Shown here one piece after another: positions 45,775 to 54,112 of a stretch of 64,000 bases of DNA. A program made the translations under genes and the position numbers. Position 1 is the stretch's first letter. The number at the start of each line of letters is the position of its first letter. This DNA is from Thermalbibacter longus (GTDB taxonomy: Bacteria; Chloroflexota; Chloroflexia; Thermomicrobiales; Thermomicrobiaceae), in NCBI RefSeq assembly GCF_023806485.1, contig NZ_JAMSLR010000014.1:1-64000 (forward strand), written 5' to 3'. Below the pieces are notes generated by a model that saw nothing but the letters and a program-made list of their open reading frames with translations, was not told the origin of the DNA and did no database searches.

Positions 45775-45811
45775 CAAAGAAATCGCCCTGCGATTAGCAA
45801 CGCAGGGCGAT
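45775..45811 (-). terminator. Terminator-like hairpin in the rpoD leader (candidate attenuator)
   Basis: Perfect 11-bp stem ATCGCCCTGCG / CGCAGGGCGAT (45801-45811 and 45782-45792, 8-nt loop), followed on the minus strand by TTCTTTG. It lies between the rpoD promoter and the rpoD ATG; no other minus-strand gene could own it. Confidence 0.65.
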
Positions 45812-45877
45812 CAGGACATGCGGAGAAAACCTCTCAGCGAGCGGCTGAACTCGATTTTTCCAGCAATTTGGCTTCAT
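45794..45877 (-). CDS. Candidate leader peptide of rpoD (27 codons)
   Basis: ATG 45877, about 20 nt after the predicted start of transcription, with GGGGAG and AAGG upstream. It encodes a 27-residue peptide starting MKPNCWKNRVQPLAERF and stops at TAA inside the loop of the terminator-like hairpin. That arrangement is typical of translated attenuators, but the frame is short enough to occur by chance. Confidence 0.35.
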   Translation of the reverse strand: MKPNCWKNRVQPLAERFSPHVLIALRC

Positions 45878-45902
45878 GCCCGCCTTGTCACTCCCCAGGA
45901 TC

Positions 45903-45931
45903 AGTATAGCCTGATTTTGCTACCATTTCAA
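45903..45931 (-). promoter_or_regulatory. rpoD promoter
   Basis: TTGAAA (45926-45931), 17-bp spacer, TATACT (45903-45908) on the minus strand. One of the best sigma-70 promoters in the window. Confidence 0.75.
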
Positions 45932-46016
45932 GCTCGGGGTACGAAACGGCAGATCGAAGCTGTCTGAGTACCAGAAACGGCATATCTGCGTCAATGTGTA
46001 GCGTTGGCAGGGGCTC

Positions 46017-46529
46017 ATGGGAACGGTCATCGGTGTCGATCCGGGGACAGCATTGCTCGGTTATGGGGTTATCGAGGACTGCGAGCCTCCGCGGCCGCTC
46101 GCCTACGGCGTGGTCGCAACGCAGCCCGATCGCCCGATGGCTGAACGGCTGCTGCAGCTCTACCGGGAGCTCGATCAGCTCTTCCAGCGCTATTGCCCGG
46201 CCGCGGTCGCCATCGAGCAGCTCTTCTTCGCTCGCAACGTGACGACCGCGCTCGCAGTCGGCCAGGCCCGTGGTGTCGTTCTCCTGGTCTCGGCCCAGCG
46301 AGGGATCCCAGTGGTCGAGTACAAGCCGGCGGAAGTGAAGCACGCCGTGGCCGGCTACGGCCGGGCGACGAAGGCACAGATGCAGGAGATGGTTCGCCTG
46401 CTGCTCGACCTGCCGGTCGTGCCCCAACCGGACGATGCTGCCGATGCGTTGGCCGTGGCACTGTGTCACCTCCAGATGTCGCGGTTCGAGCGCCGGCTGG
46501 AAGAGCGTGGTGGCGGTGGTTTGCGGTGA
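46017..46529 (+). CDS. ruvC: Holliday junction resolvase RuvC
   Basis: 170 residues of RNase H fold. Acidic active site: Asp in GVDPGT, Glu in VAIEQLFFARN, and the Asp pair in PDDAADALAVALCH. Resolves four-way junctions made during recombination. ruvA and ruvB are not adjacent. Its stop overlaps the tlyA start (GTGA). Confidence 0.94.
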   Translation: MGTVIGVDPGTALLGYGVIEDCEPPRPLAYGVVATQPDRPMAERLLQLYRELDQLFQRYCPAAVAIEQLFFARNVTTALAVGQARGVVLLVSAQRGIPVVEYKPAEVKHAVAGYGRATKAQMQEMVRLLLDLPVVPQPDDAADALAVALCHLQMSRFERRLEERGGGGLR

Positions 46530-47335
46530 CGAACCGAATCCGTGCAGATGAGCGGCTGGTCCAACAAGGGGTGACCGAATCACGCAGCCAGGCGCGCGCT
46601 CTGATCATGGCCGGGCGCGTGTCGCTCGGGGACAGGCGGATCGACAAGCCAGGAATGCTGGTCCCGGCCGAGTCGGAGCTCACCGTAACTCGTCCGCCTC
46701 GCTTCGTCAGTCGCGGTGGGGAGAAGCTCGACCATGCACTGGCAGTGTTCGGGGTGGACGTCGAGGGGCTCGTCTGTGCCGACTTCGGGGCGTCGACGGG
46801 TGGTTTCACCGATGCACTGCTCCAGCGGGGAGCGAGCCGGGTCTACGCGATCGATGTTGGCTACGGTCAGCTCGACTACCGGCTTCGTCAGGATCCTCGG
46901 GTGGTGGTGATGGAGCGGACGAACGTCCGCTACCTACAGGTACTGCCTGAGCCGATCGATCTGGTGACGATTGATGTATCGTTCATCTCGCTGCGGCTCG
47001 TGCTCCCGGCCGCGCGCCGCGTTCTGCGACCGGGTGGCAAGGTCGTTGCTTTGATCAAGCCGCAGTTCGAGGCTGGGCGGGGGCGAGTGGGCAAGGGCGG
47101 AATCGTGCGCGACCCGGCAGTTCATCGCGAGGTCCTGGAGGCGGTGCTCACGAGCGCGATCGAGCTCGGCTTTACGCCCGAAGCATTGACGCGGTCACCT
47201 ATCACCGGAGCTGAGGGAAACGTCGAGTTCTTTGCGCTGCTGCGCCGGGATGCGGGCACGCCACCTGCCGAGCTCAATCGACTGATTGCGCCAGTGTTGA
47301 CGCCAGAGCGGGCGGAGGCTGGTGGTGACGACTGA
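46526..47335 (+). CDS. tlyA: TlyA family rRNA 2'-O-methyltransferase (S4 + FtsJ)
   Basis: 269 residues. An N-terminal S4 domain (ADERLVQQGVTESRSQARALIMAG) is joined to an FtsJ/RrmJ methyltransferase with CADFGASTGGFTDALLQRG and VSFISLRLVLP. TlyA methylates cytidines in 16S and 23S rRNA and determines capreomycin sensitivity in mycobacteria; some relatives were called haemolysins. GTG start overlapping ruvC. Confidence 0.92.
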   Translation: MTNRIRADERLVQQGVTESRSQARALIMAGRVSLGDRRIDKPGMLVPAESELTVTRPPRFVSRGGEKLDHALAVFGVDVEGLVCADFGASTGGFTDALLQRGASRVYAIDVGYGQLDYRLRQDPRVVVMERTNVRYLQVLPEPIDLVTIDVSFISLRLVLPAARRVLRPGGKVVALIKPQFEAGRGRVGKGGIVRDPAVHREVLEAVLTSAIELGFTPEALTRSPITGAEGNVEFFALLRRDAGTPPAELNRLIAPVLTPERAEAGGDD

Positions 47336-48116
47336 GCGGGACATCTTCGCCGCATTGCGAGCTGCTCTCGCCGGGGTTCACCAGGGCTACGTCGAAAACC
47401 CGGGCTTGTGGCTGGACCCGGAGCGCGAGGTACGGACCGGCACGCCGGAGATCGTCCTGGCCGAGGGGAAGTCGATGGAGCAGCTCGAGGAGAGTGTGCG
47501 ATTGATGCTTGCTGAGACCGGCCGGGTGATCGTCAGCCGCTTGGCGGAGTCGCAGCGACGGCACCTTCAGGCGGCCTTCCCGAGCGCCGTATGGCGACAT
47601 AACCCAGGAGGCCGGACGGCGGTCATCAGTGGCCCAGAATACCAGCGCCCGCACAGCGGCGGTCGCGTAGGAGTCTTGACCGCGGGCGCGTCCGATTTTC
47701 CAGCAGCAGACGAGGCGCGGCTGGTCGCCGAGGAGATGGGGTGTAGCGTCCGGCTCTACCAGGATGTGGGAGTCGCTGGACTGCATCGCCTGGTGGTTCC
47801 CCTGCGCGAGTTGCTCGACTGGGAGGCAGACGTGCTCATCGTGGCGGCTGGGATGGACGGCGTGCTACCGTCTGTCGTCTCCGGGCTAGTGCCGCTGCCG
47901 GTGATCGGCTTGCCGACGCCCGTAGGGTACGGCGTCGGGGGGCGTGGCGAGGCCGCGCTGCTGAGCATGCTGCAGACATGCGCGCCAGGTCTCGCCGTGG
48001 TCAACATCGACAATGGCGTAGGAGCCGGCATCGCGGCAGCGCGTGTCGCCAACGTCGCGGCCAGGGCGCGCGGCCGGGTGCAGGCGGGAGTCAGGAGCGA
48101 CTCGCGGGGAAGCTGA
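47322..48116 (+). CDS. larB: LarB, nickel-pincer cofactor biosynthesis carboxylase/hydrolase
   Basis: 264 residues. The C-terminal AIR-carboxylase-like domain has VLTAGASDFPAADEA, the IVAAGMDGVLPSVV loop and the PTPVGYGVGGRGEAAL motif of LarB. LarB makes the pyridinium dithiocarboxylic precursor of the nickel cofactor of lactate racemase. larA, larC and larE are not in the window. GTG start overlapping tlyA by 14 bp; the 3' end overlaps meaB by 26 bp, convergent. Confidence 0.88.
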   Translation: MVTTERDIFAALRAALAGVHQGYVENPGLWLDPEREVRTGTPEIVLAEGKSMEQLEESVRLMLAETGRVIVSRLAESQRRHLQAAFPSAVWRHNPGGRTAVISGPEYQRPHSGGRVGVLTAGASDFPAADEARLVAEEMGCSVRLYQDVGVAGLHRLVVPLRELLDWEADVLIVAAGMDGVLPSVVSGLVPLPVIGLPTPVGYGVGGRGEAALLSMLQTCAPGLAVVNIDNGVGAGIAAARVANVAARARGRVQAGVRSDSRGS

Positions 48117-49044
48117 GTCGTAAACGCTCGATCAGCCGCATGGCGAGCGTGCGCGGGTCGAGCTGCCGGGTTTCGAGCGACGCGCGATCTTCAGCCGGCA
48201 GCGTTTCGAGAACTTCGTCGAGCTGGTCTGCGAGCGCCTCCAGCGCGAGATAACGCGCCTCAGCGAGGAGCCGGCGCTGGGTGCGCTCGGTGAGCTGACC
48301 GTGGATCTCGAGCTGGCGGCGATGCTCCAGGATCGCGCGCAACACCTGGTCGATACCCTCGCCAGTCGTGGCGACGGTGGACAGAATCGGTGCCTGCTCA
48401 GCCGCACCGACCATGAGCCGCTGCATCACCCGCAGGTCGCGCACGACCTGGTTCGCTCCGGGCAGATCCGCCTTGTTCACGACGAAGATGTCCGCGACCT
48501 CGAGCGTCCCGGCCTTCAGCGACTGCACGCCGTCACCCAGGCCAGGTACCAGGACGAGCACGGTGGTATCGGCGAGGCGAGCGATGTCCACGTCGTCCTG
48601 CCCAGCGCCCACGGTCTCAAGCAGGACCAGATCGAACCCGAAGGCGTCGAGCACGTGAGCCATGGCACACAGCGCGGGGGCCAATCCCCCACCGCGGCCG
48701 CGTCCGGTGACGCTGCGGATGAATACTCCCTCATCGGATTGCACGTCGAGCATCCGGATGCGATCTCCCATCACCGCTCCACCGGTAACCGGGCTGGTGG
48801 GGTCGACGGCGAGCACGGCGGCGGTGAGGCTCTGGCGGCGTGCCTCGCGGATCAGACCTGCCACGAGGGTGCTCTTCCCGGCGCCTGGCGGCCCGGTAAT
48901 GCCGATCAGGTGCGCTCTCCCGGTGAGCGGATACAGTTCCCGCTCAGCCTGGATACCGAACGGGGTTCGGTTCTCGACGTGGGACAGCAAGCGGGCCAGC
49001 GCCCTGCGTTCCCCAGCCCGGAAGCGCTCGAGAAGGTCGCTCAC
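48091..49044 (-). CDS. meaB: MeaB, methylmalonyl-CoA mutase-associated GTPase
   Basis: 317-residue G3E GTPase. Walker [13 protein letters not shown], the [19 protein letters not shown] stretch, [11 protein letters not shown] and NKAD. It loads and protects B12 on methylmalonyl-CoA mutase. GTG start overlapping the upstream B12-binding gene. The large mutase subunit is not in the window. Confidence 0.95.
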   Translation of the reverse strand: MSDLLERFRAGERRALARLLSHVENRTPFGIQAERELYPLTGRAHLIGITGPPGAGKSTLVAGLIREARRQSLTAAVLAVDPTSPVTGGAVMGDRIRMLDVQSDEGVFIRSVTGRGRGGGLAPALCAMAHVLDAFGFDLVLLETVGAGQDDVDIARLADTTVLVLVPGLGDGVQSLKAGTLEVADIFVVNKADLPGANQVVRDLRVMQRLMVGAAEQAPILSTVATTGEGIDQVLRAILEHRRQLEIHGQLTERTQRRLLAEARYLALEALADQLDEVLETLPAEDRASLETRQLDPRTLAMRLIERLRLSFPASRS

Positions 49045-49490
49045 TCCTCACTCTCCCGGGTGGGCGCGTGCTCTCGGATAAAGCGCACGATCTCCTGCAG
49101 TGGGGTGCCCGGACCGAAGATGGCTGCGATGCCGAGCGCTTTCAGGTGGGGGACGTCGTCCTTGGGGATGATGCCGCCCGCGATGACGAGCACGTCATCC
49201 AGCCCGGCGCGACGGAGCTGTCCCATGATCTCGGGAAAGAGCTGGTTGTGCGCGCCTGACAAGATGCTCAGCCCGACGACGTCGACGTCCTCGTCGGCGG
49301 CAGCCCGCGCGATCATCTCCGGTGTCTGGAAGAGCCCGGTATAGATGACCTCCATCCCAGCATCGCGAAGCGCGCGGGCGAGTACCCTCGCGCCCCGATC
49401 ATGTCCATCCAGACCCGGCTTGGCGATGAGCACGCGGATAGGGCGGGACCGCGCTGCTCGCCGGGTCGCGGGTGTCGCCTGCTTCGCCAT
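49041..49490 (-). CDS. Methylmalonyl-CoA mutase C-terminal/B12-binding subunit
   Basis: 149 residues of the cobalamin-binding Rossmann fold. The lower-axial His30 is in LDGHDRG (DxHxxG); [11 protein letters not shown] and [19 protein letters not shown] are typical. Encoded as a stand-alone subunit, as in split mutases. It overlaps meaB by 4 bp (coupled). Confidence 0.94.
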   Translation of the reverse strand: MAKQATPATRRAARSRPIRVLIAKPGLDGHDRGARVLARALRDAGMEVIYTGLFQTPEMIARAAADEDVDVVGLSILSGAHNQLFPEIMGQLRRAGLDDVLVIAGGIIPKDDVPHLKALGIAAIFGPGTPLQEIVRFIREHAPTRESEE

Positions 49491-49529
49491 CGGTTCGCCC
49501 TTCGCTCAGCGGCACGAGTGGCACGAGCA

Positions 49530-50096
49530 TCAATAGTGCAACCCGCGGCGGAGCTGGTGCGGCTCGGCCTCCCGCGATTTGACCGTCTGCATCACGGTGA
49601 CCGTATCGGCCGCGTCTTCCAGAGCCGGCGTCGCGGCACGACCGGTCACGACGATATCTGTCCAGGGAGCCGCGCTCTCGACCAGCTCGAGTACGGTCCG
49701 ATCGGGCACCATGCCCTCATCGACGAGGGTCAGTAGTCCGTCGAGGATCAAGATGTTGGTGACACGCTGCGCGATGTGCCGTCGCGCTTCGCGTAAGGCG
49801 AATTCGAGCCGCTCCGGGGCGATACCGGGCCCGGGAATGTCCTCGGCCCGAGTACCCACGTCGATCAAGCCGTACTGGGACAGCGATACCCCGGTAAGGA
49901 AGGAGACGGCCGCGACCTCACCGCGCTCCCGACCGGTCTTGAGGAACTGGATGATGTGGATGCGCAGGCTGTGGCCGGCGCCCCGCAGAGCAATCCCGAG
50001 CGCCGCGTCCGACGTGCGTCGCTCGTCCCCGACCAGGAGCATGAGATAGCCCCGGCCTTCAGGGCGCTGCTCGTCGTCAACGTGCTCCTCGCGCAT
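49530..50096 (-). CDS. CobA/CobO-like corrinoid adenosyltransferase homolog with degenerate P-loop
   Basis: 188 residues aligning in fold and length with ATP:cob(I)alamin adenosyltransferase. After the P-loop strand, the ALGIALRGAG...IIQFLKTGRERGE part is close to CobA. The P-loop itself reads GDERRTSDAALG (residues 23-34), where CobA has GNGKGKTTAALG, so the Lys and Thr are lost; the usual DEI motif is DGL. ATP binding is doubtful. It lies in a B12/methylmalonyl-CoA cluster 39 bp before the B12-binding subunit. Start 50096 has GGAGG. Confidence 0.8.
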   Translation of the reverse strand: MREEHVDDEQRPEGRGYLMLLVGDERRTSDAALGIALRGAGHSLRIHIIQFLKTGRERGEVAAVSFLTGVSLSQYGLIDVGTRAEDIPGPGIAPERLEFALREARRHIAQRVTNILILDGLLTLVDEGMVPDRTVLELVESAAPWTDIVVTGRAATPALEDAADTVTVMQTVKSREAEPHQLRRGLHY

Positions 50097-50123
50097 ACCT
50101 GAATCCTCCACTCCCTGGGGATA

Positions 50124-50981
50124 TTACTCCTCGTAGCGATAGAAGCCCTCCCCGCTCTTTCTTCCAAGTTTGCCAGCCGCGACCATTTGCCGCAGCAGCG
50201 GGGAGGGACGATACCGCGGATCGCCGAAATCATGGTGCAGCACGTCCAGAATCTGAAGCACGACATCGAGGCCGATCAAGTCGGCCAGCTCTAGTGGCCC
50301 CATGGGGTGATTAGCCCCGAGTCGCATCACGGTATCGATCTCTTCAGCCGAGGCGACTCCCTCCATCAAGGCATCGATGGCCTCGTTGATCATCGGCATC
50401 AGCACGCGGTTGGACACGAAGCCCGGCGAGTCCCTGACCACAACCGGAGTCTTGTCGAGTCTCAGAGCGAACTCCACGGCTGTCTCGATCGTCTCGTCGG
50501 ACGTCCGCAGGCCCCGTACTACCTCAACGAGCTTCATAACCGGCACGGGGTTGAAGAAGTGAAGTCCCAGCACCCGCTCTGGGCGGCCGGTGGCCGCCCC
50601 TAGGAGCGTGATCGAGATCGAAGACGTGTTCGAGGCTAGTAGTGCCTCCGGCGCACAATACTGGTCCAGACGGCGGAAGACATCTCGTTTGAGATCGACT
50701 ACTTCCGGCACGGCTTCGATCACGAGGTCGGCATCGCTGGCTGCTTCTACGCTGGTGTCCACGGCGATCAGGCTGAGCGCGACACTCGCCTGCTCAGCAT
50801 CCAGCCGCCCACGCTCGACGGCCCGTTCGAGCTGCGCGCGGATCCGCTCCAGCGCCGAACGCACGATCTCTGACTCGCGGTCGATCAGCGTAACCACGAG
50901 CCCGGCCTGCGCCACCACCTGGGCGATGCTCCGGCCCATCGTTCCGGCACCGACGACCGCAACTCGCTGGATTCGGCTCAC
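50124..50981 (-). CDS. 3-hydroxybutyryl-CoA dehydrogenase
   Basis: 285 residues. Rossmann motif [15 protein letters not shown]; catalytic His in [15 protein letters not shown]; substrate region [16 protein letters not shown] and the C-terminal [11 protein letters not shown]. Oxidises (S)-3-hydroxyacyl-CoA with NAD. The GTG start at 50981 has AGAGGGG upstream. It lies at the head of the CobA-like/mutase/meaB run, so acyl-CoA catabolism and propionyl-CoA disposal are linked. Confidence 0.94.
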   Translation of the reverse strand: MSRIQRVAVVGAGTMGRSIAQVVAQAGLVVTLIDRESEIVRSALERIRAQLERAVERGRLDAEQASVALSLIAVDTSVEAASDADLVIEAVPEVVDLKRDVFRRLDQYCAPEALLASNTSSISITLLGAATGRPERVLGLHFFNPVPVMKLVEVVRGLRTSDETIETAVEFALRLDKTPVVVRDSPGFVSNRVLMPMINEAIDALMEGVASAEEIDTVMRLGANHPMGPLELADLIGLDVVLQILDVLHHDFGDPRYRPSPLLRQMVAAGKLGRKSGEGFYRYEE

Positions 50982-51047
50982 GGCGACTTCCCCTCTCCCG
51001 CGTAACACGACGTTACCTAGCTCTGTGACCCCGCTCTCTGGCCTGAA

Positions 51048-51653
51048 CTAGCGCTGCAGCGCCCTCGACCCGCCACCGTCCGCGCGGTTGAAGAGGTTCA
51101 TGGCCTTGACGATTCCCTCCCGGCTCCAGGTCAGTGCCGCTTCCGCCGCTCGCTCGATGATACCCGGGAGCCTCTCCTCCTCCTCCGGGGTGAAGCGGGT
51201 CAACACGTAGGCGGTGACATCTCGACCGTCGCGCGGGCGACCGATACCGACCCGCAGCCGCGCGAAGCGGTCACTGCCGAGCGCGACGATGATGGATTCG
51301 ACCCCGTGGTGGCCGCCGCTGCTTCCTCCGAGCCTGATCCGAATGGTGCCGAACGGCAGGTCTACATCGTCGTAGACGACGAGCAACCGGTCGAGAGGCA
51401 CACGATACCAGCTCAGGGCCTGCTGTACTGAGCGGCCACTAAGGTTCATATAGGTCATAGGCTTGAGCAAAATGAGGCGCCTGCCAGCCTCATCGCAGGT
51501 GGCGAGCTGGGCATCGAATCGCTCGTGCCACTGCTGCACGCCGAGCCGGCGGGCCAGAACGTCTACGACCATGAAGCCGGCATTGTGTCGTGTGCGGGCG
51601 TAGCGAGCCCCTGGGTTGCCGAGCCCGGCAATCAGAGTGATCTCCTGGCTCAT
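51048..51653 (-). CDS. pth: Peptidyl-tRNA hydrolase
   Basis: 201 residues. Catalytic His23 in TRHNAGFMVV, GLGNPG, the KPMTYMNLSG and YDDVDLPFG motifs. Recycles peptidyl-tRNAs dropped from ribosomes. The start overlaps the glycosyltransferase stop (ATGA). Confidence 0.96.
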   Translation of the reverse strand: MSQEITLIAGLGNPGARYARTRHNAGFMVVDVLARRLGVQQWHERFDAQLATCDEAGRRLILLKPMTYMNLSGRSVQQALSWYRVPLDRLLVVYDDVDLPFGTIRIRLGGSSGGHHGVESIIVALGSDRFARLRVGIGRPRDGRDVTAYVLTRFTPEEEERLPGIIERAAEAALTWSREGIVKAMNLFNRADGGGSRALQR

Positions 51654-52777
51654 CGATCGAGTAGCTCCCGATAGAGCATGAGGGTCTGCCGTGCCGTCTC
51701 TTCCCAGCGGAACCGCTGAGCCCGGCTACGTCCGCGCTCCGCGAGGATGGTGCGCATTTTGTCGTCATTCAGCAATCGCATGATCTCCTCGGCCCAGTCG
51801 TCCGGACAATCCGACTCGACCAGGTGGCCAGCTTCCCCCACGATTTCAGGGAGCGCGCCACGGTTCGCGGCCAGCACCGGCAGTCCGCACGCCATCGCCT
51901 CGGCCGCCGGGAGACCGAAGCCCTCGTCCAGCGAGGGTACCACTAGCAGCGTCGCTGTGGAGTAGAGCGCGCGGAGGAGCCGGTCGTCGGCATCCGTGTA
52001 CCAGAGAGCCTGGCAGGCAGCGACTGCTGCCTCGATCCGATAAGTCAACTCAGCGTGTCGCCATCCCGGTTGGCCGGCGATAACGAGCATCGGAGCGCCG
52101 TCCCGGTATCGGTCCCAAAGGTGGCCCATGGCCTCCAGGAGGAGGCCGTATCGTTTGCGAGGTTCGACCGTTCCGACCGCGAGCACGAAGCGCCGGTCCC
52201 GCAGTCGCGCGCACTGGTCCGGGCTGGTCGCCCGTGCGATCGTTTGCCAGGGATCCTCCGACGGCTGCAGGAAGAAGGCATCGTCTACGCCGTTGTGTAT
52301 GACGCGGACGCGAGGCGAGAGAGAAGGGAAGTGGTGCTGGATGCGCTGCGCTGTCCAGCGGGACACCGCGATGATGCGGTCAGCATCGGCGAGAGCATGC
52401 CTAAGCTGGCCGTAGTACCGCTCGCCTTCAGTTGCCAGGAGTTCCGGGTGGTCCAGGAAAGCCAGATCGTGCACGGTCACAACCGCCCGCACGCTCCGAG
52501 GTAATCGCGGAGGAATGAAGTCTGGGCTGTGGACCAGGGCCGGCCGGCGCAGCGCCAGCTCTGCTCCGAGGAGGCGGCGTTCCCACCGGTGGTGTACGGG
52601 AGTAAACACCCGGACGACCGGGAGGGGAGACACGAAGGGCCGGTTCTGGACTAAGCGGATGTCGAGCTCCGGCTCCAGACGCGCAAATGCCCGGGCCAGC
52701 CCCAGCACGTAACGCTGGATGCCGCCACGTCGATAGGCGAGCAGCCGTCCATCGATCAGAACACGCTGGCTCGACAC
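51650..52777 (-). CDS. Glycosyltransferase family 4
   Basis: 375 residues of GT-B fold. The [30 protein letters not shown] motif (E-x7-E) marks the GT4 nucleotide-sugar site; [13 protein letters not shown] is the typical start of the C-terminal domain. It probably adds a hexose such as mannose to a glycolipid or polysaccharide. The start is GTG 52777 or TTG 52780; GAGG lies 6-9 bases before. It is coupled to pth. Confidence 0.9.
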   Translation of the reverse strand: MSSQRVLIDGRLLAYRRGGIQRYVLGLARAFARLEPELDIRLVQNRPFVSPLPVVRVFTPVHHRWERRLLGAELALRRPALVHSPDFIPPRLPRSVRAVVTVHDLAFLDHPELLATEGERYYGQLRHALADADRIIAVSRWTAQRIQHHFPSLSPRVRVIHNGVDDAFFLQPSEDPWQTIARATSPDQCARLRDRRFVLAVGTVEPRKRYGLLLEAMGHLWDRYRDGAPMLVIAGQPGWRHAELTYRIEAAVAACQALWYTDADDRLLRALYSTATLLVVPSLDEGFGLPAAEAMACGLPVLAANRGALPEIVGEAGHLVESDCPDDWAEEIMRLLNDDKMRTILAERGRSRAQRFRWEETARQTLMLYRELLDR

Positions 52778-52823
52778 CAAGTACTACCTCGGTCTTCGTC
52801 GTCTCTGCCTCGCGACGACCGAC

Positions 52824-52832
52824 TGGTATACT
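52824..52832 (+). promoter_or_regulatory. Extended -10 promoter of the second tatA
   Basis: TGGTATACT (TATACT at 52827-52832), 64 bp before the start, in the divergent gap with the glycosyltransferase. No clear -35. Confidence 0.5.
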
Positions 52833-52895
52833 ACCGTTTACGGAGGGCTCCTGCGTTACAGGCGGCTGGGCCCCGGCGTGATCGAGGAGCAGAGC

Positions 52896-53387
52896 ATGAA
52901 CTTCTTCGGCATGGGCCCGATGGAACTGGCGGTGATCCTGGTTATCGCCCTGATCATCTTCGGGCCGGGTAAGCTGCCAGAGATCGGCGCGGCCATCGGG
53001 CGCAGCATTCGCGACTTCCGCGCTGCGACGCGTGAGCTGACCAGCGAGTTCGAAGAGACGATCCGGGAGGTCGAGACAACCGCGACCGAGGTGAAGGGTA
53101 CGGCCCGGGAGGTCGGCGAGACGACCCGGACGGTACTCGCTGAGGCTCAGACGACGACCCGTTCGGCCGTGGCCGAGCCGAAGGCGGATCAGGCCCCTGC
53201 ACCCGCTACGGCTCCGGCGAATCCAGCGGTGCCGATCGTCACGGTCGATCGCACGCCCGAGGATCCTGCGCCGCCAGAGGCGAATACCAGTCAGCCGGTG
53301 AGCAACACTCCGACCAAGGCGGATCCGCTGGCTGATCTGGCATCCTTCGGGGCTGTGCTCGACGAGACCGCCCCGCCGAGGAGCTGA
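52896..53387 (+). CDS. tatA: Twin-arginine translocase subunit TatA/TatB (paralog 2, long tail)
   Basis: 163 residues. An N-terminal TM helix and [21 protein letters not shown] amphipathic helix as in TatA. The extra helix and long Pro/Ala/Thr-rich tail of about 100 residues make it TatB-like in size. The ATG 52896 has GAGGAG. Compare the 70-residue copy at 27284. No tatC nearby. Confidence 0.88.
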   Translation: MNFFGMGPMELAVILVIALIIFGPGKLPEIGAAIGRSIRDFRAATRELTSEFEETIREVETTATEVKGTAREVGETTRTVLAEAQTTTRSAVAEPKADQAPAPATAPANPAVPIVTVDRTPEDPAPPEANTSQPVSNTPTKADPLADLASFGAVLDETAPPRS

Positions 53388-53401
53388 CACACCAGCGGTG
53401 A

Positions 53402-54049
53402 TTAGCTCGCTGCGGGGACTGACTCGCGGCGCGTCGCCACCCAGACCAAAGCACTGCCGCGCTGGCACGGCTGGAGCTGCCACTCGCCGGGAAGCACGTC
53501 GCTCGTGAGCGCTTTCCTGGAATGCCGTTCAGCCTGGTTTGCAGACCCGTAGAAGAGTCGCACGGCGAGCCGCAGTGGCAACTGCCACCATTCCCATCGA
53601 CACATCGTTCCGCTGACCACGACGACGAGCCGGCCACCCGGCTCCAGGACGCGCGCGATCTCCGCCTGCGTCTCGTGGTCGAGGATGTACTCGGATGGGA
53701 AGGTACTCACGACGGTGGTGAAGGCCGCCGGCCGAAAGGGGAGCGCGCGGGCGTCGCCACGCACCAGGTCTACCCGGCAGCACTCCGCCCTCCGACGAGC
53801 GCGGCGCAGCATGGCCGGCGAGCGGTCGAACCCGACAACCAGCGCCGCGCGACTAGCCAGGTCGGGAAGCAGTTGACCGGTTCCACAGCCGAGATCCAAG
53901 ATGCGGTCTCCCTGGAGCCATGGCAGAACACTGCGTTGCCACTCGCGCCACTCTCCGGCGAAGAGTAGGATGGTGAGGGGGTCGTAGACCGCGGCTCCGC
54001 GCGTGTAGAGCCAGTCGAAAATTCGCCGCTGGAGCCAGCGGGGAACCAT
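53402..54049 (-). CDS. Class I SAM-dependent methyltransferase
   Basis: 215 residues. Motif I ILDLGCGTGQLL, motif II region VVGFDRSPAMLRRAR, and GDARALPF give a UbiE-like small-molecule or lipid methyltransferase. The C-terminal part (LPLRLAVRLFYG) is hydrophobic. The start 54049 has AGGAG 8 bases upstream. Substrate unknown. Confidence 0.87.
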   Translation of the reverse strand: MVPRWLQRRIFDWLYTRGAAVYDPLTILLFAGEWREWQRSVLPWLQGDRILDLGCGTGQLLPDLASRAALVVGFDRSPAMLRRARRRAECCRVDLVRGDARALPFRPAAFTTVVSTFPSEYILDHETQAEIARVLEPGGRLVVVVSGTMCRWEWWQLPLRLAVRLFYGSANQAERHSRKALTSDVLPGEWQLQPCQRGSALVWVATRRESVPAAS

Positions 54050-54112
54050 TCTCAGCACTCCTGTGGGTACTGTTCGGTGGGCGTCGACGTGAGGAATGAC
54101 GCAGAGGCAGGG

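Noticed and set aside
44403-45797. A 464-codon open frame on the plus strand opposite rpoD
   Set aside because: It mirrors rpoD, which is certain. The translation is a low-complexity reversed-codon product.
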